A stretch of 64,000 nucleotides of DNA from Microbacterium sp. 2FI. Lineage in GTDB: Bacteria > Actinomycetota > Actinomycetes > Actinomycetales > Microbacteriaceae. The position numbers and the translations under genes are program-made. This document shows, one piece after another, positions 27,507 to 35,716 of this stretch. Location of the stretch: contig NZ_SCMR01000020.1 in assembly GCF_005502885.1 (NCBI RefSeq), positions 20,564-84,563 of the forward strand, written 5' to 3'. The notes beneath the pieces are model-generated. The model was not told the DNA's origin, did not search any database, and saw nothing but the letters and a program-made list of their open reading frames with translations. Positions within the stretch are counted from its first letter, which is position 1. Each line of letters begins with the position of its first letter.

Positions 27507-28696
27507 GCGACGCTGACGACAACGACCATCTCGAGGGCGAGATCCCTTCGAGCATCGACGAGATCCTCGACTCCGACGTCGATGGTCTGCTGGACGATCC
27601 CGAGGCACCGAAGAAGGTCACGTCAGCTGACCGGCTGCAGCGCGCCTTCCTGGAGATCGTGGAATTCCGGCGCACCCAAGGCCGGATCCCAAACTCGATG
27701 ACACGAGAGATCGCCGAGCGCAAGCTGGGCGCCCGACTGGATGGGATCCTCGTGAGCGACGAGAAGATCGAGGCCCTCAAGCCGCTGGACGACTACGGTC
27801 TGTTGGAGATGCCCGAGGCTCCGGCATCGATCGATGAACTCCTCGGAGAGGACGAACTCGATCTGCTGGGCGATGAGTCCGGCTTGATGGACGTCTCCGA
27901 CCTGCCGGTGCGCCGGCAGGTCTTCGAGAGCAAGGATGTCGCGCGTCGCGAGAAGGCCGAGGATTTCGAGCAGTTCGAGCCACTTTTCAAGCGGAAGCAC
28001 GAGGAGTTGCGCGACGGCGTCAGCAGGATGCTCCCCTACCCCGGCATGTCGCACATCGTGCCGGGCGCGTTCTTCGTTCTGAACGGCGTCATTCTGTTCG
28101 TTGCCGAGGTTGGCGAGACGGAGTACAAGCAGACGACGGTGCGCGAGAACAAGCGCGAGCGACTCAGGGTGATCTTCGAGAACGGCACCGAGTCGTCGAT
28201 GTACCGGCAGTCGCTGGGGATCCGCCTCAGCGACGAGGACGGCCACATCCTGGTGCGAGCCGAGCTTCCCGAGATCCTCGACGCCGACGAGGTCAGCGGA
28301 TACATTTATGTGCTTCGATCTAAGAGCGATGATCCGCAAATTTCAGGACTCCAGCACCTCCACAAGATCGGATTCACCCGAGGCGCGGTCGAGAAGCGAA
28401 CCAAGAACGCCGACAAGTCACCGACGTACTTGATGGCGCCGGTTGACATCGTTGCGAGCTACCGCACTTACAACCTGAAGGCGTCGGCACTAGAGAACCT
28501 GCTGCACCGGGTTTTCGCCGCAGTCCGCCTCGATCTCACACAGGCCGACAACAAGGGGCGTGCGTACGACCCGTCGGAATGGTTTGTCGTGCCGCTCGAC
28601 GTAATAGACCAGGCGATCGAGCTGATCATCTCTGGCAGCATCGTCGATTACGTCTACGACGCGAAGGCCCAAAAACTCGTCGCGCGCAGCGATTGA
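27503..28696 (+). CDS. GIY-YIG (T5orf172/MUG113) nuclease-family protein (YeeC-like)
   Basis: The 397-residue protein begins at TTG 27503, overlapping the helicase stop by four bases. The C-terminal domain has the GIY-YIG strands GYIYVLRS (266-273) and LHKIGFTRG (286-294), followed by the catalytic-type Glu331 in SALENLLHRVF, and a final WFVVP strand. This is the T5orf172 subgroup of DNA nucleases. The acidic N-terminus repeats the motif SIDE(I/L)L-x5-(D/L)LL at about 17-30 and 109-122, possibly a docking site for the helicase. It would be the cutting component of the system. Which substrate it cuts cannot be read from the sequence. Confidence 0.85.
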   Translation: MSDADDNDHLEGEIPSSIDEILDSDVDGLLDDPEAPKKVTSADRLQRAFLEIVEFRRTQGRIPNSMTREIAERKLGARLDGILVSDEKIEALKPLDDYGLLEMPEAPASIDELLGEDELDLLGDESGLMDVSDLPVRRQVFESKDVARREKAEDFEQFEPLFKRKHEELRDGVSRMLPYPGMSHIVPGAFFVLNGVILFVAEVGETEYKQTTVRENKRERLRVIFENGTESSMYRQSLGIRLSDEDGHILVRAELPEILDADEVSGYIYVLRSKSDDPQISGLQHLHKIGFTRGAVEKRTKNADKSPTYLMAPVDIVASYRTYNLKASALENLLHRVFAAVRLDLTQADNKGRAYDPSEWFVVPLDVIDQAIELIISGSIVDYVYDAKAQKLVARSD

Positions 28697-28914
28697 TCGA
28701 GGGCTGATACGAGCGCACCGCGAAATCGACATACCCCAAGAAGCTCGACGACGGAGTTGGGAGAAGATTTGTCAGGCGTTCCGAATCCTTGGCCTGGAGG
28801 TCCATGTTCGGGCACGTCCCGCTTGCGCGCATTGACCGGTTGAGGATCCCCGTTGCACGCGACGGCTCCGCCCGCGTGTACTGCCCGGATGCGGATCGTG
28901 ATGACTACGCGGGG

Positions 28915-29412
28915 TTATGTGTTGCGGAGCTTCGAAGGCCACACTTTGTGCTCGGGGTCCCACCAGATGATGTGAAACTCATGACCGGTGCGCACGCCGT
29001 AGAGTCGCTTGAGCCCATCGATTTCGAGTCGCACCATGTGGTCGAGGCCTTGAAACTTGGACTCGAGTCGATCGGTAGCGTCACTGTTTGGACATGCGCT
29101 CATGTCTGTGTAGACCTTGGAGAGGCGTTGTCCGGGCTTGAAGAACTCGCCGGCGGTCATGGTCTCGACATGTGCCATCGTCTTGAGAAGCTGCGCATGA
29201 TCGGCATTCGAGATGCTCGACAGCGTCCATTCACCATCGTCGTCAATGAGGTCGAATCTGAAGCGGACCTTTCGGTCGTTTTCCTTCGGTGCGAGTTCCT
29301 CGACAGCCCTGGGCACCCGAAGGCCCGACGACACCACCTCTGAAGATGCCGGCTGCTTCCCGCCACCCTTGTACGGGTTCGCCGAAACCCGAGGGGTCTT
29401 GCTACGCGACAC
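28915..29412 (-). CDS. Putative toxin partnered with a Panacea antitoxin
   Basis: The 165-residue protein begins with GTG directly after the stop codon of the antitoxin-like gene. After a flexible 40-residue N-terminus, the segment RFRFDLIDDDGEWTLSSI and the closing GVRTGHEFHIIWWDPEHKVWP match a small RelE/HigB-like group often found beside Panacea/SocA proteins. A conserved His and Trp-Asp-Pro-Glu-His near the end are likely functional. The target is unknown; RelE-like ribosome-dependent mRNA cleavage is one possibility. Read with the neighbour, this is a type II-like pair in antitoxin-toxin order. Confidence 0.7.
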   Translation of the reverse strand: MSRSKTPRVSANPYKGGGKQPASSEVVSSGLRVPRAVEELAPKENDRKVRFRFDLIDDDGEWTLSSISNADHAQLLKTMAHVETMTAGEFFKPGQRLSKVYTDMSACPNSDATDRLESKFQGLDHMVRLEIDGLKRLYGVRTGHEFHIIWWDPEHKVWPSKLRNT

Positions 29413-29847
29413 CTAGACGAGCGACCCGTAGTACTCCGCCATCGCGGCCTCCGTGATCGGAGTCTCGCAACGGGCACCCACGGGGAGATCCCCCCGTGCA
29501 TCCGCCCAGGGCCGCTCCGCATGCGTGAGGTTACTCAACTCCATCGCGGAGTACTGACCGTAGAAACCGAGCACACCATCAATGCTCGTCACCTCGTCGG
29601 CAGAGAGCAGCGGTTCCTCGGCCTTGATCTCGGTCGGGCTAACAGTGAACCGACCGCGGTGATACGCATAGAGCCGCGGCGCGACAGGACCGTTCGCCCA
29701 CGCTTGGATCTCGTTCTCGAACAGCGGCTTCTCTTCCCAGACGAGGTGCCAAGCCTGGCTGTAGTACACAAGCTTCTGAAGCTTCATCGCCGTCATACTG
29801 CCCTGCTTCCGCAGGATGTACTCGGCCACGTCACGGATCTCAGCCAT
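29413..29847 (-). CDS. Panacea (SocA-like, DUF4065) domain antitoxin
   Basis: The 144-residue protein has the Panacea signature: VAEYILRKQGSMTAMKLQKLVYYSQAWHL, read in parts, then PLFENEIQAWANGPVAPRLYAYHRG and the C-terminal SNLTHAERPWADAR. Panacea domains neutralise many unrelated toxins, usually by direct binding. The start ATG 29847 has a GAGGAGG site nine bases upstream. It is the first gene of a two-gene operon with the putative toxin. Such pairs on mobile elements stabilise them or block phages. Confidence 0.9.
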   Translation of the reverse strand: MAEIRDVAEYILRKQGSMTAMKLQKLVYYSQAWHLVWEEKPLFENEIQAWANGPVAPRLYAYHRGRFTVSPTEIKAEEPLLSADEVTSIDGVLGFYGQYSAMELSNLTHAERPWADARGDLPVGARCETPITEAAMAEYYGSLV

Positions 29848-30170
29848 GGGAGCGCACCTCCTCAGAAACCCCAGGACGACAAGACTGTCGGTCGCTTGCC
29901 TTCACCCGCATGCTAGCGGGTCGAGACCCTCATGATCGACAGGCTTGCCAGCGTAGTACAGCCGTCTGACATCCCTCTGAGCCGCGACTGCTACGGCGAC
30001 AGGTGCCGCTCTGACGGGGCTTGCACGAAGCGGCCCCCTAGCCGAGCACCGCGCGCAAAGGGATCCTCGACCCGATCCCGGCGACGAAGTAGAGCAAGCG
30101 CCACGTCGGCGTTCCGGGTTCCCCGCTCCGCGATACACACTCGGCGGCCTCGGACCGCCTCAGAGTGGGG
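29848..30170. other. 323-base gap upstream of the antitoxin gene
   Basis: It should contain the promoter of the toxin-antitoxin operon near its left end. The rest is GC-rich without a frame that looks like protein. I see nothing else in it. Confidence 0.4.
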
Positions 30171-30521
30171 CTAAACCTGCACCGCGCCGAAGAACTCGCG
30201 TGCCGTCGCCAACTGGGCGAGTGCCATCACGCCGGCCACGGAGAGGTAGATCAGCCCGATCGTGTCGATGCCGTAGGCGATCGTGACCGCGGTAGCCAGC
30301 ACGACGAGCCAGATCGAAGCCCACGCCCAGCGCTGCCTAGCGCGGTAGGGAAAGAACAGCACCAGCAGGGCGAACGCGTTGACGACCGCGTAGGCGATGA
30401 ACATCCGGCCCTCGTCCGGTGACGTGGCCACCAAGAAAATCGCGACCAGGTGATTGAGCAGCATCCCCGTGTTCAGCACGATCAGCACGATCCAGCCGGC
30501 CTTTGCCAGTCCAGTTCTCAT
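30171..30521 (-). CDS. Four-helix membrane protein of unknown function
   Basis: The 116-residue protein has four hydrophobic helices (about residues 8-28, 37-57, 65-85 and 92-110) with short loops and no charged catalytic motif. The start ATG 30521 is supported by TACACT five bases upstream, a leaderless-type promoter; the same frame is open 23 codons further upstream. Function unknown. It is separated from its neighbours by more than 180 bases and is probably monocistronic. Confidence 0.6.
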   Translation of the reverse strand: MRTGLAKAGWIVLIVLNTGMLLNHLVAIFLVATSPDEGRMFIAYAVVNAFALLVLFFPYRARQRWAWASIWLVVLATAVTIAYGIDTIGLIYLSVAGVMALAQLATAREFFGAVQV

Positions 30522-30704
30522 GCTTGAGTGTAGGACCGGGTCCACGCCGGCAACAGACCCGCCGAGCGCCGCCGGGACGACGGCGCTCATCCCAGCGCCG
30601 CCCTACTGCAAGGTGGCATCCGGCCACCACGGATCCTCAATGAGCGCCCCATCTGCGGGACGATCGCCACTGATCTCGCCAACACTGTCCGGTCAGGGAT
30701 CCTC

Positions 30705-31052
30705 TCAGTCCCCGTGCTCGTCGAGCCAGGTGCGCGGGTTGTCCTTTGACCCCGCCCCCAAACCCCTGTCGAGAGACGCTCGGGCGATTGCTCCAACGAT
30801 CGCGCTCACGGCGAGGGCGAGAAAGCCGGTCGACACGCCGATCCCGAACGCCGCAACCCCCAGGTACAACCCCACTATGGCCGCGCCCAAACCTGCCGAC
30901 TCCTGCGTGTTGCTGAGGAAGAACAGTGAAAGCGCGACGATCGCCGCGCCGAGAATCAACAGGACGACCGCGATCCTGTTCAGGGCGCGCAACGGCGCGC
31001 TGTCCCTTATCCAGTCGATTCGGTCCCCAACTGACATAGTCGACTTCCCCAT
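30705..31052 (-). CDS. Two-helix membrane protein of unknown function
   Basis: The roughly 115-residue protein has a soluble N-terminus (VGDRIDWIRDSAPLRALNR), two or three hydrophobic helices (about 25-46, 52-75 and 78-95) and a charged C-terminus ending in TWLDEHGD. TAGTGT lies seven bases before ATG 31052; an ATG five codons further in is possible. No family is recognised. Confidence 0.55.
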   Translation of the reverse strand: MGKSTMSVGDRIDWIRDSAPLRALNRIAVVLLILGAAIVALSLFFLSNTQESAGLGAAIVGLYLGVAAFGIGVSTGFLALAVSAIVGAIARASLDRGLGAGSKDNPRTWLDEHGD

Positions 31053-31173
31053 GGCCGACACACTACTTGTGCTAGCGCAGCCTCCCACTCGGGTCGTGAG
31101 CAACTCTTACCGGCCCGCTGGACGGCATCCCACGTAACTACTGCCGGTCCGGCACCGCGCGCACAGGGATGTA

Positions 31174-31179
31174 TAGAGT
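31174..31179 (+). promoter_or_regulatory. -10 box of a probable leaderless promoter
   Basis: TAGAGT is followed by six bases and ATG 31186. There is no ribosome-binding site. Confidence 0.6.
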
Positions 31180-31185
31180 GCCGCC

Positions 31186-32079
31186 ATGACTCTCATCACG
31201 TTCGTGCTCACTGATGAGTACGTTGTCCTGGCGAGTGACCGGCGGATTACGTTGGCACGTGGCACGAAGGTGATCTCTCAAGACGATAAGGCGGTGAAGT
31301 CAGTCCTTCTGAACGGGCAATTGTTGCTCGGCTTCACGGGTGTCGCGGAACTCGACGGCAAGCCGATGCTGCAGTGGTTGGGCGAGCACCTGATGGGGGT
31401 TCATCCAAACGACATCCCGGAAGTGCTCCGGGACTTGATGAGGGACTACTACGAGGCGAACCGGTCGGTGCGAGCGCTCCCGCACGCATTCATCGCGGCC
31501 GGGTATGCGTTCAACACGCTTCGCTCTCCGGCCGCGTGGCCGATGGGCTTCCGAGTGTCCAACACAGCCAACGTAGTTCGCGGGGCGCGCATGGAGTTCA
31601 GCCACCCGTCGACCGATTTCGCCTCGATGCGCTTCGCTCTCGGCAACCAAAGGCAAATGGTGGGGGCCGTAGGTTACCCGTACTCCAACACAGCCCTGCG
31701 GTCCCTTGAGGGATCCGTCCGGCTCGCGCTTCGACTCGACGCATCTGACCCCTCGAAGGTCTTCCGGCCGGTGATTGGCTTCATGAGGGGGGTCGCGCAG
31801 CGAAGCGCTGGATATGTCGGGGACACAATCGTGATTACCGCGATCGCACGTTCTAGCATTCCGATCACGGACATTCCTGGTTTCATGATCCCGCTGACCG
31901 AGGGCGCCGCGTTCGGTCCCACGCGCGCACCAACCTCCTTCATGGTCACGAACGGACGCTTCGACCCCGAAACGTATCTCCCCGGGACAATCAGTCCGCA
32001 CATGGTGACGATGGGGGCGACGTTCGGCCCGCCACGCGTCGGAGTCGTGCCGGGCCCAGGGGCCCCCGTCATCACCTGA
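31186..32079 (+). CDS. Proteasome-beta-like Ntn-hydrolase candidate
   Basis: The 297-residue protein begins Met-Thr. It continues with alternating hydrophobic strands (ITFVLTDEYVVLASDRRIT), a DDKAVKSV segment and LLGFTGVAELDGKPM, as in 20S proteasome beta subunits and the related HslV, Anbu and BPH families. Numbered from Thr2 as residue 1, Asp18 falls on the canonical position 17, and Lys35 lies one residue from the canonical Lys33. Methionine removal would expose the threonine. The C-terminal 100 residues, Pro/Gly-rich, are unlike proteasomes. The start is fixed by the leaderless promoter. It could be a self-processing peptidase; this is inference, since overall similarity is weak. Monocistronic. 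Confidence 0.5.
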   Translation: MTLITFVLTDEYVVLASDRRITLARGTKVISQDDKAVKSVLLNGQLLLGFTGVAELDGKPMLQWLGEHLMGVHPNDIPEVLRDLMRDYYEANRSVRALPHAFIAAGYAFNTLRSPAAWPMGFRVSNTANVVRGARMEFSHPSTDFASMRFALGNQRQMVGAVGYPYSNTALRSLEGSVRLALRLDASDPSKVFRPVIGFMRGVAQRSAGYVGDTIVITAIARSSIPITDIPGFMIPLTEGAAFGPTRAPTSFMVTNGRFDPETYLPGTISPHMVTMGATFGPPRVGVVPGPGAPVIT

Positions 32080-32338
32080 TCCCCGTTGCACGAACTCCTG
32101 GATGTCGGCGAGAACAGAATCAGGGCACGCGGCGCAGCTAGGTACCATTTAGTTCTCGCCGCGCAACGAAGTTTCGTGGTGCCGCACGTCTCGACCCGAA
32201 CGCGACACCCCCTCAACGGGCGCGGCCCGAATTGGGATGGCACCCGCACGTGTCGGCGGTGCGCAAGCCCCTACCGGTCAATGCTCGGAGTGGAGTGGCT
32301 ACCTTAACCCATCGATATGGCTCGGCGCCGATCGGCAC

Positions 32339-32797
32339 TCAGTGCGTCACTGCTTCCGCGGCTCTCTTGAGGTCGGCGGTGAACCGTTCGAAGTTGTCCT
32401 CCAACGGCGGGATCATTCGGGCGACGAACGGGTAGAACGGACCGCCGATGCGCTCAACGATCTCCACTCGCGTCCCGCCGGCTTCACCGCTCAGGGAGCA
32501 CGTGCGACGGAGCATCGCACTCGCGAACGTCAAGCGCGCGTTCGGCTCGAACTCCTTGACCTTCAGCGAGAACGTGCGGCTCTGGTCGAGTGTCGAGACG
32601 AGCTTGATCGTCGAGCCGAGGGCAATCTGGCCACCCAGCGATACGACCGTCGAGTTCCACCGCGGGTACTCCGCGGCCGTGGTCAGTAGCCGCCACACCG
32701 TGGCCGCGTCGGCGTCGATTTGTTGGGCGATGCGGGTGGATTGACTGAACATGGTCCGGGTGGTCGACGCGACTCCATCGGACGAAGTGAGGGACAT
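32339..32797 (-). CDS. SRPBCC (START/Bet v 1-like) family protein
   Basis: The 152-residue protein has the helix-grip pattern of polyketide-cyclase/START proteins: IDADAATVWRLLTTAAEYPRWN near the N-terminus, LGSTIKLV, LTFASAM, GTRVEIVERIGG, and a long C-terminal helix (NFERFTADLKRAAEA). Such proteins bind small hydrophobic ligands. The start ATG 32797 lies about 25 bases after TAGAAT and behind an ACGGGGAA site; starts at 32752 and further upstream in the same frame are less likely. No partner gene is adjacent. Confidence 0.75.
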   Translation of the reverse strand: MSLTSSDGVASTTRTMFSQSTRIAQQIDADAATVWRLLTTAAEYPRWNSTVVSLGGQIALGSTIKLVSTLDQSRTFSLKVKEFEPNARLTFASAMLRRTCSLSGEAGGTRVEIVERIGGPFYPFVARMIPPLEDNFERFTADLKRAAEAVTH

Positions 32798-32921
32798 GCG
32801 ATTCCCCGTTCTCTGCTGGGGCGATTCTAGATCTGGATGCCCGTCCACAACTCGGGACGACACAGAACTGCGCGCAGCCGCACGGCTTTCGCGCATCGCG
32901 CGGAAAGGGATCCGACTGCGG

Positions 32922-33428
32922 CTATCGACGCGTCAGAAAGGCAAGCTCGACGCCCCAGCGTGTCTTTCGTTTCTCGGTGCGGGGGTCTGTCAGATAGATT
33001 TCGCACCGGCTCGCGAACGCCTCACCGGTCGGCACGGCATGCGCGTCAAGAGCAAGATCCTGCTCACGAACCCAAGCGTGCAGCAGGCGATTCGCCGCCA
33101 TGGACTGCGTTCGGTATGCCAGCAAGGCATAGTCCCCGGCGGGTAGCGATCCGGCGTGAACCCGTGCGTCCGAGGCGCTGTTGACTGCGACGACTCCGAC
33201 TTCGATATCCACCAGATCGGCCATGTTGACCACATGGAGACGCAGAAAGAAGTGCCCGGCGGGTTCGATCTCATGCTCCGTCAACCACTCAACCAGCTCC
33301 GCGAGCAATCGATCCCGGTTCGAGAGCATGGTGCGGAACGGCACGGTCTCGCGGATGCCGAGGGTCGGAACCTCTGGACGGCTCTCCAACCGCGGGCCGT
33401 CCACAATATCGACTTCACCCGCACCCAC
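32922..33428 (-). CDS. GyrI-like effector-binding domain protein
   Basis: The 168-residue protein is a stand-alone effector-binding domain of the GyrI/AraC-E-bind type: VPTLGIRETVPF, a central helix (LAELVEWLTEHEIEPAGHFF), VDIEVGVVA, LPAGDYALLAY, and EIYLTDPRT near the end. These domains bind drugs or other cyclic ligands and may act as sensors or ligand sinks. The GTG start at 33428 has CATACT six bases upstream. It is divergent from an MFS exporter gene, so both may respond to the same compound. Confidence 0.8.
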   Translation of the reverse strand: MGAGEVDIVDGPRLESRPEVPTLGIRETVPFRTMLSNRDRLLAELVEWLTEHEIEPAGHFFLRLHVVNMADLVDIEVGVVAVNSASDARVHAGSLPAGDYALLAYRTQSMAANRLLHAWVREQDLALDAHAVPTGEAFASRCEIYLTDPRTEKRKTRWGVELAFLTRR

Positions 33429-33592
33429 GGCAGCAGTATGCCCGCTCCACCCGACGAGCCCCCTACCACCGGCCGCAGCGCGACCCTCCTCCCCGCGGAA
33501 GGATCCGTCGGTGTCCCCACGTGTCGGGCGGTCTCTGCCGGGGTTGACCGGATCGTACGATCGAGTGGTGCCCGTCCGGCGAAAGGTTTCTC

Positions 33593-34822
33593 GTGAGTGA
33601 GAGTTCCGCGTCGACGGTGCGTCCGGCTCGGGTGGCTCCGCTGTATGCCGCGGGTTTCGTCACGGCCTTCGGGGCGTTCAGCGTAGCGGCGGGGTTGGGT
33701 GCGACTGGTGAGGATATCGGGCTGAGTCTGCTGCGCATCGGGGTGCTTCTTGCGTTGTACGACGTCGCCGAGGTGCTGTTGAAGCCGGTGTTCGGTGCGC
33801 TGTCCGATCGCATCGGGGCAAAGCCGGTGATCGTCAGCGGGCTGATCGCGTTCGCCGGGCTGTCACTGTTCGGCCTCGGCGCCGACAACGCGATCCTGCT
33901 GGCCGTGGCGCGGCTCGGCCAGGGTGCGGCCGCCGCTGCGTTCTCGCCGGCGTCGTCGGCGTCGGTGGCGCGCTTGGCCGGCGTCGGTCGCACCGGGCGT
34001 TACTTCGGGCGGTATGGATCGTGGAAGGGCCTCGGCTACACGCTGGGACCGCTGCTCGCAGCCCTGCTGATCGGTGTCGGTGGCATGCCGCTGCTGTTCG
34101 GTGTCCTCGCGGTGGCTTCCGCGGTCACCGCGGTGTGGGTCGCGATCGTGCTTCCGTCGATTCCGCCGTTGCCGCGGCCTCGATACACGGTCCTCGATCT
34201 GGTCAAGCAGACCACCGATCGCCGCTTCGTCGTGCCCACGGTGGCGCTGGCGACCTCGACCGCGGTGCTCGGCGCCTCGATTGGTTTCCTCCCCGCACTC
34301 GCAACCGAGGGTGGGTCGGATCTGCTCGCCTCAATCGGGATCGCATCGGTGCTTGCGCTCGCCCTGACAGTGGTGCAGCCGGGAGTCGGCGTCGTGCGCG
34401 ATCGTGCGATGGTCGCCGATCGCACGGGGATCGTGGTGGGACTGGGTGTCATGGCCGCGGGTGTCCTGTTCGCGGCGGCACCGTGGGGACCCGTCGGGCT
34501 GTACATCGCCGCCGTGCTCATCGGCGCCGGCATCGGCATCACGACCCCGTACGGCTTCGCAGCCCTCGCGGACTCCACGCCACCCGAACGCATGGGGCGC
34601 ACCATGGGGTCCGCAGAACTCGGCCGAGAGCTCGGTGACAGTGCCGGACCTCTCCTGGTCGGCGCCGTCGCGACCGCGATCACGCTCCCCGTCGGACTCG
34701 CCGCCCTCGCCGCAGTGACGATAGCCGTCGCCGCCGGAGTAGCCGCCACGCCCAGTACTCAACGGACCTCACCCGACGCGGTTGACGAGCCAATCACCAA
34801 CGGCGAGCGGCCGCAGAACTGA
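33593..34822 (+). CDS. MFS exporter, 12-helix type
   Basis: The 409-residue protein has about 12 membrane helices and the MFS loop motif GALSDRIGAKPV between helices 2 and 3, with a repeat of the pattern in the second half. Drug/proton antiporters of the DHA1 group look like this. The GTG start 33593 has GAAAGG about seven bases upstream. It is divergent from the GyrI-like gene, which suggests drug efflux. It could also export arsenic-derived esters as ArsJ does, but it is 9 kb from the arsenate genes and lacks their operator. Confidence 0.82.
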   Translation: MSESSASTVRPARVAPLYAAGFVTAFGAFSVAAGLGATGEDIGLSLLRIGVLLALYDVAEVLLKPVFGALSDRIGAKPVIVSGLIAFAGLSLFGLGADNAILLAVARLGQGAAAAAFSPASSASVARLAGVGRTGRYFGRYGSWKGLGYTLGPLLAALLIGVGGMPLLFGVLAVASAVTAVWVAIVLPSIPPLPRPRYTVLDLVKQTTDRRFVVPTVALATSTAVLGASIGFLPALATEGGSDLLASIGIASVLALALTVVQPGVGVVRDRAMVADRTGIVVGLGVMAAGVLFAAAPWGPVGLYIAAVLIGAGIGITTPYGFAALADSTPPERMGRTMGSAELGRELGDSAGPLLVGAVATAITLPVGLAALAAVTIAVAAGVAATPSTQRTSPDAVDEPITNGERPQN

Positions 34823-35152
34823 GACGCATCGTCCCCGCCGGATAAACCTGGGTGCTCGTACCCTGCGCGATCAGTTGGACCTCGTGGACGCGCTGTTCAC
34901 GAGCACTACTCACGCCACCCCTCCGACGCAGAGACTGTAGCGGCCGACAACGGCTCCGTTCCCTCCGCTCGCTATTTGCAGACTCCGCTCTCCGCTTCGC
35001 TTTGAGCTGCGCTTATCAACCGCTCGCTGCGGGCACTGCGCCGTCGCCGCCCGCGGGATCGCTGATTGTCGGAGCGAAGGCGAAGACCGAGTTCAACCCA
35101 CCTTCGATCGCGACGACGACGGACACGCCCATCAACAACTGGCGCCAGAGCT
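34823..35152. other. 330-base gap between MFS and resolvase-like genes
   Basis: The two genes converge here. I see no gene; a 40-codon minus-strand frame at about 35020-35145 has no ribosome site. There is no clear terminator. Confidence 0.35.
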
Positions 35153-35716
35153 TCAGCTCGACTCCGACGACTCCAGCGCCCGCCGCACCGCGTTCGGGCT
35201 CACCCCGATCAACCGCGCAATGTGCGTGATGGGCCGACCTCCGTCGCGGAGCTCCCGGGCCATCGAGATGCGGGCGGGCGTCATGACGGATGGGCGCCCC
35301 GGTCGCCTGCCGCTGCGCGCGGCATCCTCAAGTCCTTCGCGGGTTCGCAACCCGATCAGCTCTCGCCGCAAGGCTTCCAGAGCGAGGACGACGTCGTCGG
35401 GACCTGTACCCACGACCCCACTACTGCTCAACACCGGTTCGGCAAGCGAACGGAATCGGATGCCGCGAGCTTGAAGGTCTGCGTGCACGGAGACGAATCG
35501 CGCAACGCTCGGGGTGAGGTGCGCGGCCCGGGTCACGAGCAGAGAGTCGCCAGTGCGTAGACCGGCGATGAGATCGCGAAGGGAGGTGTCCGCGCTACGG
35601 TTCGCGTGCGCGACTGCGATGACCACTTTGGTGGCGCCGGCCGCTCGGAGTGCAGCCTTCTCGTCACTGCCGTCGTCGGTTCGCAGCGGTCGGCGGTAGC
35701 CGACAATCCTGCTCAC
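35153..35716 (-). CDS. Resolvase-like protein lacking the catalytic residues
   Basis: The 187-residue protein has the fold signature of serine recombinases (IVGYRRP at the start, LIAGLRTGDSLLVTRAAHL in the middle, ARGIRFRSL later) and a C-terminal Hin-like helix-turn-helix (GRRPGRPSVMTPARI followed by ITHIARLIGVSPNAVRRAL). But the expected nucleophile motif RVST is replaced by RPLRTDD, and the DRLGRS arginine motif by AHLTPS. It should bind DNA without cutting it, and may act as a regulator. The GTG start overlaps the zeta-like gene by four bases. Confidence 0.7.
   Translation of the reverse strand: MSRIVGYRRPLRTDDGSDEKAALRAAGATKVVIAVAHANRSADTSLRDLIAGLRTGDSLLVTRAAHLTPSVARFVSVHADLQARGIRFRSLAEPVLSSSGVVGTGPDDVVLALEALRRELIGLRTREGLEDAARSGRRPGRPSVMTPARISMARELRDGGRPITHIARLIGVSPNAVRRALESSESS

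Noticed and set aside
29902..30138. 78-codon minus-strand frame beside the antitoxin gene
   Set aside because: No ribosome site, Arg/Gly/Ser-biased composition and no domain pattern; it spans the likely promoter region.
35020..35145. 40-codon hydrophobic minus-strand frame after the resolvase-like gene
   Set aside because: No ribosome site and no conserved pattern; the short hydrophobic stretch is not enough to call a gene.
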